From positions 1 to 64,000 of the forward strand of contig JAEZGN010000009.1 of NCBI GenBank assembly GCA_023437305.1: a DNA stretch of 64,000 bases, given 5' to 3'. Source of the DNA: Bacteroidota bacterium. GTDB taxonomy: Bacteria; Bacteroidota; Bacteroidia; Bacteroidales; Dysgonomonadaceae. Numbering within the stretch: position 1 is the first letter of the stretch; the number at the start of each line of letters is the position of its first letter. This document shows positions 25,066-33,603 of the stretch, piece after piece. Below the pieces are notes generated by a model that saw only the letters and a program-made list of their open reading frames with translations, searched no databases and was not told the origin of the DNA. A program made the translations under genes and the position numbers.

Positions 25066-26922
25066 ATGGAACTTTCGTCTCTACTATCTCCTATCAATAT
25101 AACATTAGCAACTCTTTTGGTCGCATCTTTTTTCTTTATGCGGGGAAAGGTTCGCTCAGACCTCGTGGCTGTATGTGCTTTACTCATATTGGCATTAACC
25201 GGAGTGTTGACACCTACCGAAGCATTAGCCGGTTTTTCTAATTCGGTTGTAATCATGATGGTAGGTCTCTTTGTTGTGGGAGCAGGTATTTTCCGCACGG
25301 GGTTGGCTAAGATGATAAGTAGCAAGATACTTCAGACAGCAGGACAGAATGAGAATAAGCTATTTATTCTGGTCATGTTGGCTACGGCCTCTATCGGTGC
25401 TTTTGTGAGCAATACGGGTACTGTGGCTGTGATGATGCCTATCATTGTAAGTATGGCTGCCAGTGCCAATATAAGCCCTCGTCGTTATCTTATGCCGTTG
25501 GCTTTTGCCAGTAGTATGGGGATGTTTACATTGATTAGTACCCCTCCCAATCTTGTGATTCAGAATGCGTTGATAAATGCAGGGTATGAGGCTCTATCCT
25601 TTTTCTCGTTTGCACCTATCGGTTTTATTGCATTGGGTATTGGGGTTGTAGTTCTCTTCTTTTTGAGCAAGCTGCTTGTTTCGAAGAGTGATTCGTCTTC
25701 GGGTAAGAAGAAAGAAGGAAAATCCTTGATTGAATTGGCTCAGGAATATCAACTACAACAACAATCTTACAAGGTGGAGGTAAAGTCCGATTCGCCTTTG
25801 TTGAACAAAACTCTTGCCGAGTTAAAGATTGCATCAACGTACGATATCAGTGTCAGTAAAATTATACGAAAGAATGGTAATTCGAGATTCAGAAAAAAGT
25901 TTATAGAGGAGGTTGCTGGACCTAAGTCGGTAATATTGAAGGATGATGTATTATACTGTTTGGGAGATATAGAAAATATAGAAAGATTTGTTTCTGATAA
26001 TGATCTCCATTTGGAGAAAAAAACGGATGAAACTCCATTCGCAGGATTTCAGGAGTCTGGTATTGCAGAAATATTTATTATGCCAAATTCGAGATTGATA
26101 AATCGTACGATTTCCGAAATTAGTTTCAGAGAGGAGTATAACGTAAATGTATTGGGCATTCAGCGTCAGAATGAATATAAGATGCGGGATATTAAGGATA
26201 CTAAATTGCATTCGGGGGATGCTCTTTTGATACAGGGTACTTGGAAAGATTTGGCGAATTTAGATAATAGGCAGGATGATCTGGTGCTTGTTGGTCAGCC
26301 ATTGAAAGAGGCTGCTAAGGTAACATTGGATCAGAATGCTCCTATTGCAGCCGGTATAATGATATTGATGGTGTTGGCAATGGTGTTGGAGATTCTCCCT
26401 TCGGTGATAGCTATTATGTTAGCTGCTGTGCTGATGGTGGTAACGGGCTGCCTTCGCAATATGGAAGAAGCGTATAATAGTATAAACTGGGAAAGTGTAG
26501 TGTTGATTGGTGCGATGTTGCCGATGGCTACTGCTTTTCAGAATACAGGAGTAGATACTCTTATCTCAGGCTCTTTGGTTAGTCATTTGGGGAATATGGG
26601 TCCTTATGCATTGCTTGCGGGGATTTACTTTTGTACGTCTCTGCTCACTATGTTTATAAGTAATACTGCCACAGCTGTGTTGTTTACACCTATAGCCTTG
26701 AAGGCTGCAGAGGGGATGGGGGTGAGTCCTTATCCATTCTTGTTTGCGGTAGCAGTTGCCGCCAGCATGTGTTTTGCTTCTCCATTCTCAACTCCGCCCA
26801 ATGCTTTGGTAATGACCGCGGGGCGTTACACCTTTATGGATTACATCAAGGTAGGCTTGCCTTTACAAGTGATCATGGGGATAGTTATGATACTGGCTCT
26901 GCCTTTATTGTTTCCTTTCTAA
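25066..26922 (+). CDS. SLC13/DASS family permease with RCK_C domains
   Basis: A 618-residue inner-membrane transporter. About five membrane segments (residues 5-205), including the SNTGTVAVMMP and STPPNLVIQNALI re-entrant motifs, are followed by a cytoplasmic insert (about 230-400) with two TrkA_C/RCK_C-like domains. A second membrane half follows, with the matching SNTATAVLFTP and FSTPPNALVMTAG motifs. This is the layout of SLC13-type anion or dicarboxylate symporters with RCK domains. The RCK domains suggest ligand-gated regulation. Substrate (sulfate, dicarboxylate or other) cannot be assigned. It converges with the sulfoxide-reductase gene, with 6 bases between the stops. Confidence 0.88.
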   Translation: MELSSLLSPINITLATLLVASFFFMRGKVRSDLVAVCALLILALTGVLTPTEALAGFSNSVVIMMVGLFVVGAGIFRTGLAKMISSKILQTAGQNENKLFILVMLATASIGAFVSNTGTVAVMMPIIVSMAASANISPRRYLMPLAFASSMGMFTLISTPPNLVIQNALINAGYEALSFFSFAPIGFIALGIGVVVLFFLSKLLVSKSDSSSGKKKEGKSLIELAQEYQLQQQSYKVEVKSDSPLLNKTLAELKIASTYDISVSKIIRKNGNSRFRKKFIEEVAGPKSVILKDDVLYCLGDIENIERFVSDNDLHLEKKTDETPFAGFQESGIAEIFIMPNSRLINRTISEISFREEYNVNVLGIQRQNEYKMRDIKDTKLHSGDALLIQGTWKDLANLDNRQDDLVLVGQPLKEAAKVTLDQNAPIAAGIMILMVLAMVLEILPSVIAIMLAAVLMVVTGCLRNMEEAYNSINWESVVLIGAMLPMATAFQNTGVDTLISGSLVSHLGNMGPYALLAGIYFCTSLLTMFISNTATAVLFTPIALKAAEGMGVSPYPFLFAVAVAASMCFASPFSTPPNALVMTAGRYTFMDYIKVGLPLQVIMGIVMILALPLLFPF

Positions 26923-26928
26923 AACAGA

Positions 26929-27411
26929 TTAATTGATTTTATCTTCGAGAAGCTTCACTATCTGCTCGAGGTAAAGAGCGTCTGTTTTGTCGAAATGATT
27001 GAGATGTTCACTATCTACATCCAAAACAGCGATTACGTCATTGTGGTTGAACAGTGGAACTACAATTTCGGACTGCGAAGCGGCATCACAAGCTATATGC
27101 CCGGGGAATTCGTTAACATTCTCTACTATAACCGTTCGCTTTTCTTTCCATGCTGTGCCGCAAACGCCTTTGCCATATTTGATACGGGTACAGGCTATTG
27201 TTCCTTGGAACGGGCCAAGCACGAGTTCTTCTCTTTTTACGATATAGAACCCTACCCAGAAAAAGCCAAAAGTCATTTTCAGTGCGGCAGCGATGTTTGC
27301 CATATTGGCAATAGTGTCTGTCTCCCCTTCGAGCAAGCCTTTTAGCTGGGGTAGGAGAGTGAGGTATTTTTCTTCTTTGGAAGAGGTGGATATGTGGAGG
27401 TGTTCAGCCAT
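26929..27411 (-). CDS. msrC: Free methionine-(R)-sulfoxide reductase (GAF domain)
   Basis: A 160-residue single GAF-domain enzyme that reduces free Met-R-O. The three family cysteines are present: Cys74 in IACTRI, Cys84 in GVCGTAW and Cys108 in GHIACDAAS, together with LGPFQG and SEIVVPLF. This is a strong match to the fRMsr family and not a sensory GAF protein. Its ATG follows directly on the TAA stop of the upstream WcaI-like gene, so it is translated from the end of the exopolysaccharide operon, possibly by coupling. No functional reason for that position is evident. Confidence 0.93.
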   Translation of the reverse strand: MAEHLHISTSSKEEKYLTLLPQLKGLLEGETDTIANMANIAAALKMTFGFFWVGFYIVKREELVLGPFQGTIACTRIKYGKGVCGTAWKEKRTVIVENVNEFPGHIACDAASQSEIVVPLFNHNDVIAVLDVDSEHLNHFDKTDALYLEQIVKLLEDKIN

Positions 27412-28635
27412 TTATTTTTTCTTTATTTGTTTGATGAAATTAGATAATATTCTATCCTTATTAAGATGGTTTTCTGCGTATCTTCTTGCATTTTCTTTTA
27501 TTAAAGATAAATCACTCAATAGTGCTTTATCAATAGCATCTCTTAGCGCTAAGCTAGATTCAGGTTCGCATAATATCCCCATATTATATTTTTGTATATC
27601 TTCATATAACGAAGTTTCCGGTGAAGCGGTTACAATCGCACATCCACCTGCTGCTAATATTCCAGTAAGCTTACTTGGCATAACGAGATCTGAAGCATCT
27701 TTTCTTTGTAGGACTAGATGTATATCCGCTGTAGCTAAGAGAGCTGGTAATTGATTGTATGGTTGTAGAGGATAAAATTTGATGTTAACCAGATTTTTTT
27801 CTTTGGCTAGGTTTTCAAGATTATCTCGTTCTACGCCTGATCCTACCATCAGAAAATGGATATGGGGGTGATCTAAATAATGTGCAGCAATATCTATAAT
27901 AACATTCAACCCTTGTTTTTTACCCATATTTCCAGCATATAGTATAACAATGTCTTCTTCCGGAATGTTAAAATTAATTCTTAAAGATTTCTCTTTTGGT
28001 AATGGGCGAATAAAATCTGTATCAACCCAATTAGGTAACATAACAATTTTATTTTCATTTATACCCTTTGCTTGTACTCTCTTACTCATACCGGACGTAA
28101 GAGTAGATACATAATTGCTCTTTCTTAAAAGGAACTTTTCAATTTTGAACATTGAATTTAAGACTTTCTTATTCGATAGCATGTCTAAATCTTTTGCTGC
28201 ATCTATCTGAAGATCTTGTATGTGTGTGATTAAAATGGTTCTTTTAAATCTAGAATATATATAAGAACAGATTCCTAAATGAAAAGGAGGACTAACTGTA
28301 ATAACAATGTCGTAATTCTCCTTGAATAAGGCAGCAAACCATCGAAGAGAACTACTTAAGAGAAAAGAAAACTCATGTAATATACGTTTTTTTGAGTTTA
28401 CTTTCTGTGGAACATAAAAAGGACATCGATAGACTTTTACACCATCAATAACTTCTTTATGCCAAAATTTCTTTTTATATTCATTGTGTACTTTCCATTC
28501 AGGATAGTAAGGCATAGCTGTAATGATATTCACATCATATCCTTGTTGCGCTAACCATACAGCCATTTCTCCTGTATACTTACCAATGCCTGTGAGTTCG
28601 GGGAAGTAATTTATTCCGTAAATAAGGATACGCAT
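27412..28635 (-). CDS. wcaI: WcaI-like GT4 glycosyltransferase
   Basis: A 407-residue GT-B enzyme resembling colanic-acid WcaI (putative fucosyltransferase). The N-terminus RILIYGINYFPELTGIGKYTGEM and the VYRCPFYVP stretch are typical of WcaI. The C-terminal half has the GT4 nucleotide-sugar motif around ILYAGNMGKKQG and ASDLVMPSKLTGILAAGG. It probably adds a sugar to the lipid-linked repeat unit in the cytosol. A spacer of about 280 bases with a possible gene remnant separates it from the next upstream GT4. Fucose specificity is an extrapolation and may not hold. Confidence 0.85.
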   Translation of the reverse strand: MRILIYGINYFPELTGIGKYTGEMAVWLAQQGYDVNIITAMPYYPEWKVHNEYKKKFWHKEVIDGVKVYRCPFYVPQKVNSKKRILHEFSFLLSSSLRWFAALFKENYDIVITVSPPFHLGICSYIYSRFKRTILITHIQDLQIDAAKDLDMLSNKKVLNSMFKIEKFLLRKSNYVSTLTSGMSKRVQAKGINENKIVMLPNWVDTDFIRPLPKEKSLRINFNIPEEDIVILYAGNMGKKQGLNVIIDIAAHYLDHPHIHFLMVGSGVERDNLENLAKEKNLVNIKFYPLQPYNQLPALLATADIHLVLQRKDASDLVMPSKLTGILAAGGCAIVTASPETSLYEDIQKYNMGILCEPESSLALRDAIDKALLSDLSLIKENARRYAENHLNKDRILSNFIKQIKKK

Positions 28636-28720
28636 ATTGATTCAAATGAAATTATATTTAGTAAGAGGAGCATTTTTAGATTTTAATGTTTTTATAGATG
28701 AAGTAAAAATGATTAGATTT

Positions 28721-28879
28721 TTAATTGCATGGTTTATGTAAAATATGCAGTTCTATTCCTTTTTGTATTCGTAGAATATTATTCTTATCTAGATATCTTT
28801 GGACTGCCAGATAAATTATATAATCAATATTAAAACCTAGAATAATCATTTCGAAATTGGCATAATCAGGGACATTAGT
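28721..28879 (-). pseudogene. Possible remnant of a polysaccharide-cluster gene
   Basis: A minus-strand frame of 52 codons without an ATG at its start (from TNVPDYANFE to HKPCN and a TAA stop). It has protein-like composition and is preceded in the same frame, after one stop, by NIIVITRSSNFV, which runs into the GT4 stop codon region. The segment looks like the C-terminal end of a larger protein with the rest lost. It might instead be a 42-residue small gene from the ATG at 28849. I do not recognise the family. It sits between two GT4 genes in the operon. Confidence 0.3.
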
Positions 28880-28916
28880 TTATACAAAGTTGGAACTTCG
28901 GGTAATAACAATAATA

Positions 28917-30044
28917 TTACTCATTATATATTTTTTTTACAAAAGTTTCAATACTTGAACAATAGTCGCTTTCATTGAATAGAGATACTGCTCTTTTATA
29001 TGCATTCTCTTTTATTCTTTCGTAATTATTTGTACAATGTAATAGATTTATTCTTTCTTGAAATGACTCTTCATCTGTAAATAAATATCCGGATTGGTTA
29101 TCTTCTATTAATTCAGAAGTTCCAGCATCATCATAACCAATAACAGGTATACCTCTATACATTGCTTCTGCTGTAACTAAGCCAAAGCCTTCCAATTTAG
29201 AAAAGACTAAAAGTGTATCTATTTCTTTGTATATTGTTTCTATATCCTGAACAAATCCATGAAAAATAATATGAGATTCTAAACCTAATTTTTTAACTAG
29301 ATAGAATAGATATCTCTTATATGATCCTTCCTTATCTCCATATATGTGAAGTTTTGAAGATGGATACATTTCAAAAATATTTTTGAAATATTTAATTGCG
29401 ACATCCTGTCTTTTTCCTGCTGATAGGATCCCGACTATTCCATAATGATACGGTCTAGATTTTTTTTCTGTAGAAATATTGACGATGGGGCATTGTAGTC
29501 CATTATAGATAATTGTATGTTTATTGGGGTTAAAATAGTTTCCCATCACATAATCTGCAACTGATTTTGTTACAAAGATGGCTCCGGTACTTTTATTTAT
29601 AAATTTTCTTTTGAATTCATTTCCTCCAATGAAGCTAACGCCATGATTCTTTGACATAAACTCATGAACATGAGTGATATGTTTTTTCTTTAAAATTTTA
29701 GCAACAAAATAACCTAAATTTTCAGCAGAGGTGTTAGAATATATAATATCAGGATTAAATTTATTGATATGTAAAAGGATGAATGGAAAAGTAATAAAGT
29801 CGAGTAATATAAGTAGAGGATATGCAATAAATTTTATGGTCTTCTTTAAATATAGAAAAGATGAATAATAGGGTATAACTCTATATGGAATATTTAGTTC
29901 ATCGAGTTTTTCAGTCATTCTGCCTTTTGATGGAAATAACACTGACATCTCATAACCATGATTGTGAAAATAAATAAGAAGAGTCAGTAACATCTTATTG
30001 GCTCCATATAAATGACTATAATGAGAAATAAACTGTATTTTCAT
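28917..30044 (-). CDS. GT4 family glycosyltransferase
   Basis: A 375-residue cytosolic GT-B enzyme of the GT4 type. The C-terminal domain has the donor-site pattern EGFGLVTAEAMYRGIPVIGYDDAGTSELI with the two Glu residues seven apart. The N-terminus (KIQFISHYSHLYGANKMLL) is that of a retaining glycosyltransferase with an acceptor-binding Gly/Ala-rich loop. It likely adds one sugar of the exopolysaccharide repeat. It starts 5 bases after the stop of the Wzy gene. The specificity is unknown. Confidence 0.88.
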   Translation of the reverse strand: MKIQFISHYSHLYGANKMLLTLLIYFHNHGYEMSVLFPSKGRMTEKLDELNIPYRVIPYYSSFLYLKKTIKFIAYPLLILLDFITFPFILLHINKFNPDIIYSNTSAENLGYFVAKILKKKHITHVHEFMSKNHGVSFIGGNEFKRKFINKSTGAIFVTKSVADYVMGNYFNPNKHTIIYNGLQCPIVNISTEKKSRPYHYGIVGILSAGKRQDVAIKYFKNIFEMYPSSKLHIYGDKEGSYKRYLFYLVKKLGLESHIIFHGFVQDIETIYKEIDTLLVFSKLEGFGLVTAEAMYRGIPVIGYDDAGTSELIEDNQSGYLFTDEESFQERINLLHCTNNYERIKENAYKRAVSLFNESDYCSSIETFVKKIYNE

Positions 30045-30049
30045 TGATA

Positions 30050-31285
30050 TTAACTTTTATTTGAAGAGGTATATTCTTTAGATGTAAAATAGTATAACAC
30101 ATGAAATAATATTGTCCCGTATAATAAGTAATTCCCTCCTCTTATTAATAATGTTATTAGTAGAAAGAAAAAGCAAATATTGTAAATATTATTTTTATTA
30201 AAACATTTATACAAGAATATAAAATAACAAAAAATGCCAACGATTCCAAACTCGGACAATAGTCTGACAAATAAGGAATATCCGTCATCACTATTCAATC
30301 CATATAGGAAGTAATCATTTGGAGGATACAATGATGCGTAATTATTTACATGGGAGCCAAGGCCTGTCCCAATTATCCTAGAAGGTGCATTCATTGCAAC
30401 CCAAAGATTTGTCAATGTAGCATATGAACTTGCATTGAGTAATTCAAATTGGCTAGGATCAGCATCTCCAAAAGCATTATATGTTTGTGAGATTTTTTGT
30501 TGCATGGAGCTAACTAAATTTGTTGGATTTATATTTTCATTTTCTGTATCTAAAACAGAAATAAAAGAAGGTATTAAAATTAATAGAGCTCCTACATATA
30601 AGAATTTAAATTTACCTAATTTGGAAAATATTTTAACTGAAACAATTATAGTAAATATTAAAAATGATATTGTCGCAAAAGTCAAGAATAAGGTTAGTAT
30701 AAATATAATTGATTTCTTTTTATTCTTTATGAAGAAATCTTTATTGAAAAAAATGTATGCGATAATTGGTACTAAAGCTGCTCCCATATATCCAGCTTCA
30801 CTAAAAATACTCCGTAATCTCATTATATTTCCCGGTAAAGCTGCTTGATAGTAACCCGTAAAAGAAAAAGGGAAAATATCAATTTGAGTAAAAAAATAAG
30901 TGATAAATTGGAGTAACCCTAATACACTTAATATGTACATTAGCCTTAGATATTTATTGAAGATATCTTTTACTCGATTAGGGTTTATCGCTAAATATTG
31001 GTAATAGCAAAATATAAGTATTGAAATAGAAATATATTGCTGGAAGAATTTTGAATAGCTATAATGGAAAGAGTGAATTAGATATAGAGACGAGATTAAT
31101 ATGCAAATAAAAAAAAGAATAAGTTTTGGAGTCCAAAATATTTTGTTTCTTGTTTTAAATATGATAAAACTTACAAAAATTACTATTCCCAGCTCTAAAA
31201 AACGGCTTAGGACTAAACATATAATGAAAAGCCATTCATAAGTATCAAGAAAAGAATTATTAAACTTCTTCGTTAAAACTGCCAT
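30050..31285 (-). CDS. Wzy-type polysaccharide polymerase
   Basis: A 411-residue inner-membrane protein with about 10-12 hydrophobic segments and a large periplasmic loop (about residues 225-320) before the last membrane spans, containing RIIGTGLGSHVN. This layout is that of Wzy or O-antigen ligase-type polymerases, which join lipid-linked repeat units in the periplasm. Sequence similarity among such proteins is low, so the call rests on topology, composition and location in the cluster. It overlaps the end of the upstream GT2 gene by 13 bases. Confidence 0.8.
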   Translation of the reverse strand: MAVLTKKFNNSFLDTYEWLFIICLVLSRFLELGIVIFVSFIIFKTRNKIFWTPKLILFFICILISSLYLIHSFHYSYSKFFQQYISISILIFCYYQYLAINPNRVKDIFNKYLRLMYILSVLGLLQFITYFFTQIDIFPFSFTGYYQAALPGNIMRLRSIFSEAGYMGAALVPIIAYIFFNKDFFIKNKKKSIIFILTLFLTFATISFLIFTIIVSVKIFSKLGKFKFLYVGALLILIPSFISVLDTENENINPTNLVSSMQQKISQTYNAFGDADPSQFELLNASSYATLTNLWVAMNAPSRIIGTGLGSHVNNYASLYPPNDYFLYGLNSDDGYSLFVRLLSEFGIVGIFCYFIFLYKCFNKNNIYNICFFFLLITLLIRGGNYLLYGTILFHVLYYFTSKEYTSSNKS

Positions 31286-32022
31286 CTTATCCTTTTTATA
31301 TTTAGCCCAATATAGGCTTTTATAAACATATATAAGTTATAATATAAAGGTAGAATATTATTTTTCTTTTTTATCTTGAAACTTTCTTTTAATCCAGCTA
31401 TAGAATAGCTCGCACCACCTATTTGTATCATTAGAATAGACTTATTTATAAATAATACTTTGAGCTTGTCTTTTTTTCTTAAAAGTAGTTCATAATCAGC
31501 GCTATATCTGTATTTTGTATCAAAAGAGCCAATTTGATTAAACAAATTTTTATTATGTAGGGTCGCTCCATGACATATATTCATATATTTTCTGAATGTA
31601 GTCCAAGAGAACTCTTCTCCACAGTATTTTAAAAATTTACCACTTTTATTTATAAGCTTTCCCTTTGCTGTAATTAAATCAAGGTTAGCAATATCTTGAC
31701 CTTGGAGTAAGGTGTATAAATCCTCAGAAATATTATTCAAGAGAAAGTCATCTGCTCCTATAAATTGTATCCAATCTCCATGAGCAACATTTAGTCCTTT
31801 ATTCCAAGCATCATATATGCCTTTATCTGGCTCACTAATCCAATAAGCGATTTTATCTTCATATTTTTTTATAATATCAACAGTTCCGTCAGTACTCCCT
31901 CCATCAATAATAATATATTCAATATTGGGATATGTTTGATTTATAATAGATAGAATAGTTTTTTCTATTGTTGATACAGCATTATAGGAAGCTGTTATGA
32001 TTGATATTTTAGGGTTCTTCAT
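31273..32022 (-). CDS. GT2 family glycosyltransferase
   Basis: A 249-residue GT-A enzyme. It opens with ISIITASYNAVSTIEKT, and the family acidic motifs are IIDGGSTDGT and ADDF, with WISEPDKGIYDAWNKG between them. This pattern is common in WcaE/WcaA-like GT2 enzymes of capsule clusters. I start at ATG 32022, which overlaps the upstream TGA as ATGA. A longer frame begins at a TTG (32070) inside the acyltransferase gene and is not credible. It probably transfers a hexose or HexNAc to the repeat unit; the exact sugar is unknown. Confidence 0.9.
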   Translation of the reverse strand: MKNPKISIITASYNAVSTIEKTILSIINQTYPNIEYIIIDGGSTDGTVDIIKKYEDKIAYWISEPDKGIYDAWNKGLNVAHGDWIQFIGADDFLLNNISEDLYTLLQGQDIANLDLITAKGKLINKSGKFLKYCGEEFSWTTFRKYMNICHGATLHNKNLFNQIGSFDTKYRYSADYELLLRKKDKLKVLFINKSILMIQIGGASYSIAGLKESFKIKKKNNILPLYYNLYMFIKAYIGLNIKRIRWQF

Positions 32023-32642
32023 TCTTCTTTTGTTAAATTTCTTATAAATTTTGCAGGATTTCCAGCCCAAAGTTCATCTGCCGGAATCGATTTTGATACA
32101 ACCGAACATGCCCCAATTATGGATCTTTCTCCAATTTCTACTCCTTTTAATATTGTGCTGTTTGCTCCAATAAATACATTTTTTCTTATAATGACAGGTG
32201 CTGTCTTTACATTGTTTTTTATTTCAGGTTTTACTATTCTTTCTCGAAAGTTTAAGGAATGAAAATCTGTATCGTATATGGTTGTTCCTCCTCCAATTCT
32301 TACTCCATCCTCAATTATAATTTTATTCCAACAAACTATCGCTGTTGCACTTATTCCTACATTATTTTTTATTATCAGATTTCCGTTTTTCGCAACAATG
32401 AAAAAACATGGTTGTTGTCTACCTATCATATTATTATATAGCCCATTATTCATCTCAAATTTTTCCCCAACGGTCATTTCCCCTCCTAAGCTAATATTCA
32501 ATAAAGGAATTCCGTTTGATTTAAAATCGCTAGAGATATTTACTCCATTTAATTTAAATTTTGAATAAGTAATAATCCAAGAAGCCTTTTTAAAATGCCG
32601 AAGAATACCTTTTATAGCCTTATATATAGAGATAATGATCAT
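32019..32642 (-). CDS. Hexapeptide-repeat acyltransferase (WbbJ/LbH type)
   Basis: A 207-residue left-handed beta-helix enzyme. Hexapeptide turns run from about residue 65 to 190: EDGVRIGGGTTIYDTDFHSL with the catalytic-type His, then VFIGANSTILKGVEIGERSIIGACSVV. The pattern, including the GGT...D.H segment and a GNPAKFI ending, fits acetyl-CoA-dependent O- or N-acetyltransferases of the WbbJ/CysE-like group. It probably acetylates a sugar of the repeat unit in the cytosol. It shares an ATGA overlap with the downstream GT2 and follows the GT42-like gene by 8 bases. Confidence 0.9.
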   Translation of the reverse strand: MIIISIYKAIKGILRHFKKASWIITYSKFKLNGVNISSDFKSNGIPLLNISLGGEMTVGEKFEMNNGLYNNMIGRQQPCFFIVAKNGNLIIKNNVGISATAIVCWNKIIIEDGVRIGGGTTIYDTDFHSLNFRERIVKPEIKNNVKTAPVIIRKNVFIGANSTILKGVEIGERSIIGACSVVSKSIPADELWAGNPAKFIRNLTKEE

Positions 32643-32650
32643 AATTTATT

Positions 32651-33496
32651 TTAATTAAATCTCTCGTAACTATCTATCATAGAGCCTTTAGTGCAATTCA
32701 TGATTTTTACATTCGAATAACTGGCAAATGAAGCTAATTCGTCATGGCTTTTAAACATTTTGGACATCGATTCCAAGAAATCACCAATCTTCCATATTTC
32801 ATCATTGTCATTCCTTCGTAATGGTTTTAACTCTGCGATTTTTTTTTCATAAAAGTGAGTGTCAATAGAGCATAGTTCGTTGTTATCATTTACGATCACA
32901 TGTTTAAATGCGTCATGATCTGCACCATAAAGTCTTATTGATCTCGCTCCAATTTGTACACCTACGTATAAAGCCAGAATTAAGACTGTTTGAAGTGATG
33001 GGGTAGCTACTCCTTTATTATAAAAGAAATTTTTAATGAATGAGAATCCTTTATATGTTAAGTTGTTTATTCCTACAATGTTTATATTCTTATTTTTTAG
33101 TTGACTAAATGAAACAAAATTACGATATAGTGGTGATGGTATAAAAATATTTAGATTCCAATCCACCTCATTTTCTAATATTGAAAATAATTTTCTTACA
33201 TCTTTTATTTTATGATTTTCATGGAAAAACATGGGATCTGCAAAGCAGTAATATTTAGGTTTAATTTTGAAAAAAATATTATCGAAAGCAAAAAAATTTA
33301 ATACAATATAATCAACATCTTTAAATTCCTCTTTTATTAAAAGATTGGGTATGATATCTTTTAATGAAGGTCCATTGGCTAATACGGCAATAGTACCTAA
33401 GGATTCTTTTTTTATAGGATTCCTAAAATGACCATGATATATCAACCTTATCAGAAAAATAATAAAATAAAAACTGTTTTTTATAAAATCTTTCAT
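32651..33496 (-). CDS. GT42/MAF-like protein with ANGPSL motif
   Basis: A 281-residue protein with an N-terminal hydrophobic stretch (about 6-22) and then a Rossmann-like domain opening VLANGPSLKDI. Later segments, VATPSLQTVLILALYVGV and RSIRLYGADHD, resemble the G-x-x-x-A-x-x-x-A-L and LSGIDF segments of GT42 sialyltransferases (Cst-II) and of MAF/DUF115 proteins of nonulosonate transfer. I infer a transferase using a CMP-activated acid sugar; this is not proven. I use ATG 33496, since the longer frame starts with TTG. Its neighbours include a NeuA-like cytidylyltransferase. Confidence 0.6.
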   Translation of the reverse strand: MKDFIKNSFYFIIFLIRLIYHGHFRNPIKKESLGTIAVLANGPSLKDIIPNLLIKEEFKDVDYIVLNFFAFDNIFFKIKPKYYCFADPMFFHENHKIKDVRKLFSILENEVDWNLNIFIPSPLYRNFVSFSQLKNKNINIVGINNLTYKGFSFIKNFFYNKGVATPSLQTVLILALYVGVQIGARSIRLYGADHDAFKHVIVNDNNELCSIDTHFYEKKIAELKPLRRNDNDEIWKIGDFLESMSKMFKSHDELASFASYSNVKIMNCTKGSMIDSYERFN

Positions 33497-33603
33497 TTTA
33501 GAGAAATAGTATTTAAATTTATGCAATAGTATTTATTATATTATTCTTATATACTTTGCTTGTTCGTTTTTTGTTTGAGAATTTAATATTAAAATGATGA
33601 AAC

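Noticed and set aside
32023..32070. N-terminal extension of the GT2 gene to 32070
   Set aside because: It starts at TTG inside the acyltransferase gene; the ATG at 32022 forms an ATGA overlap and gives the normal family N-terminus.
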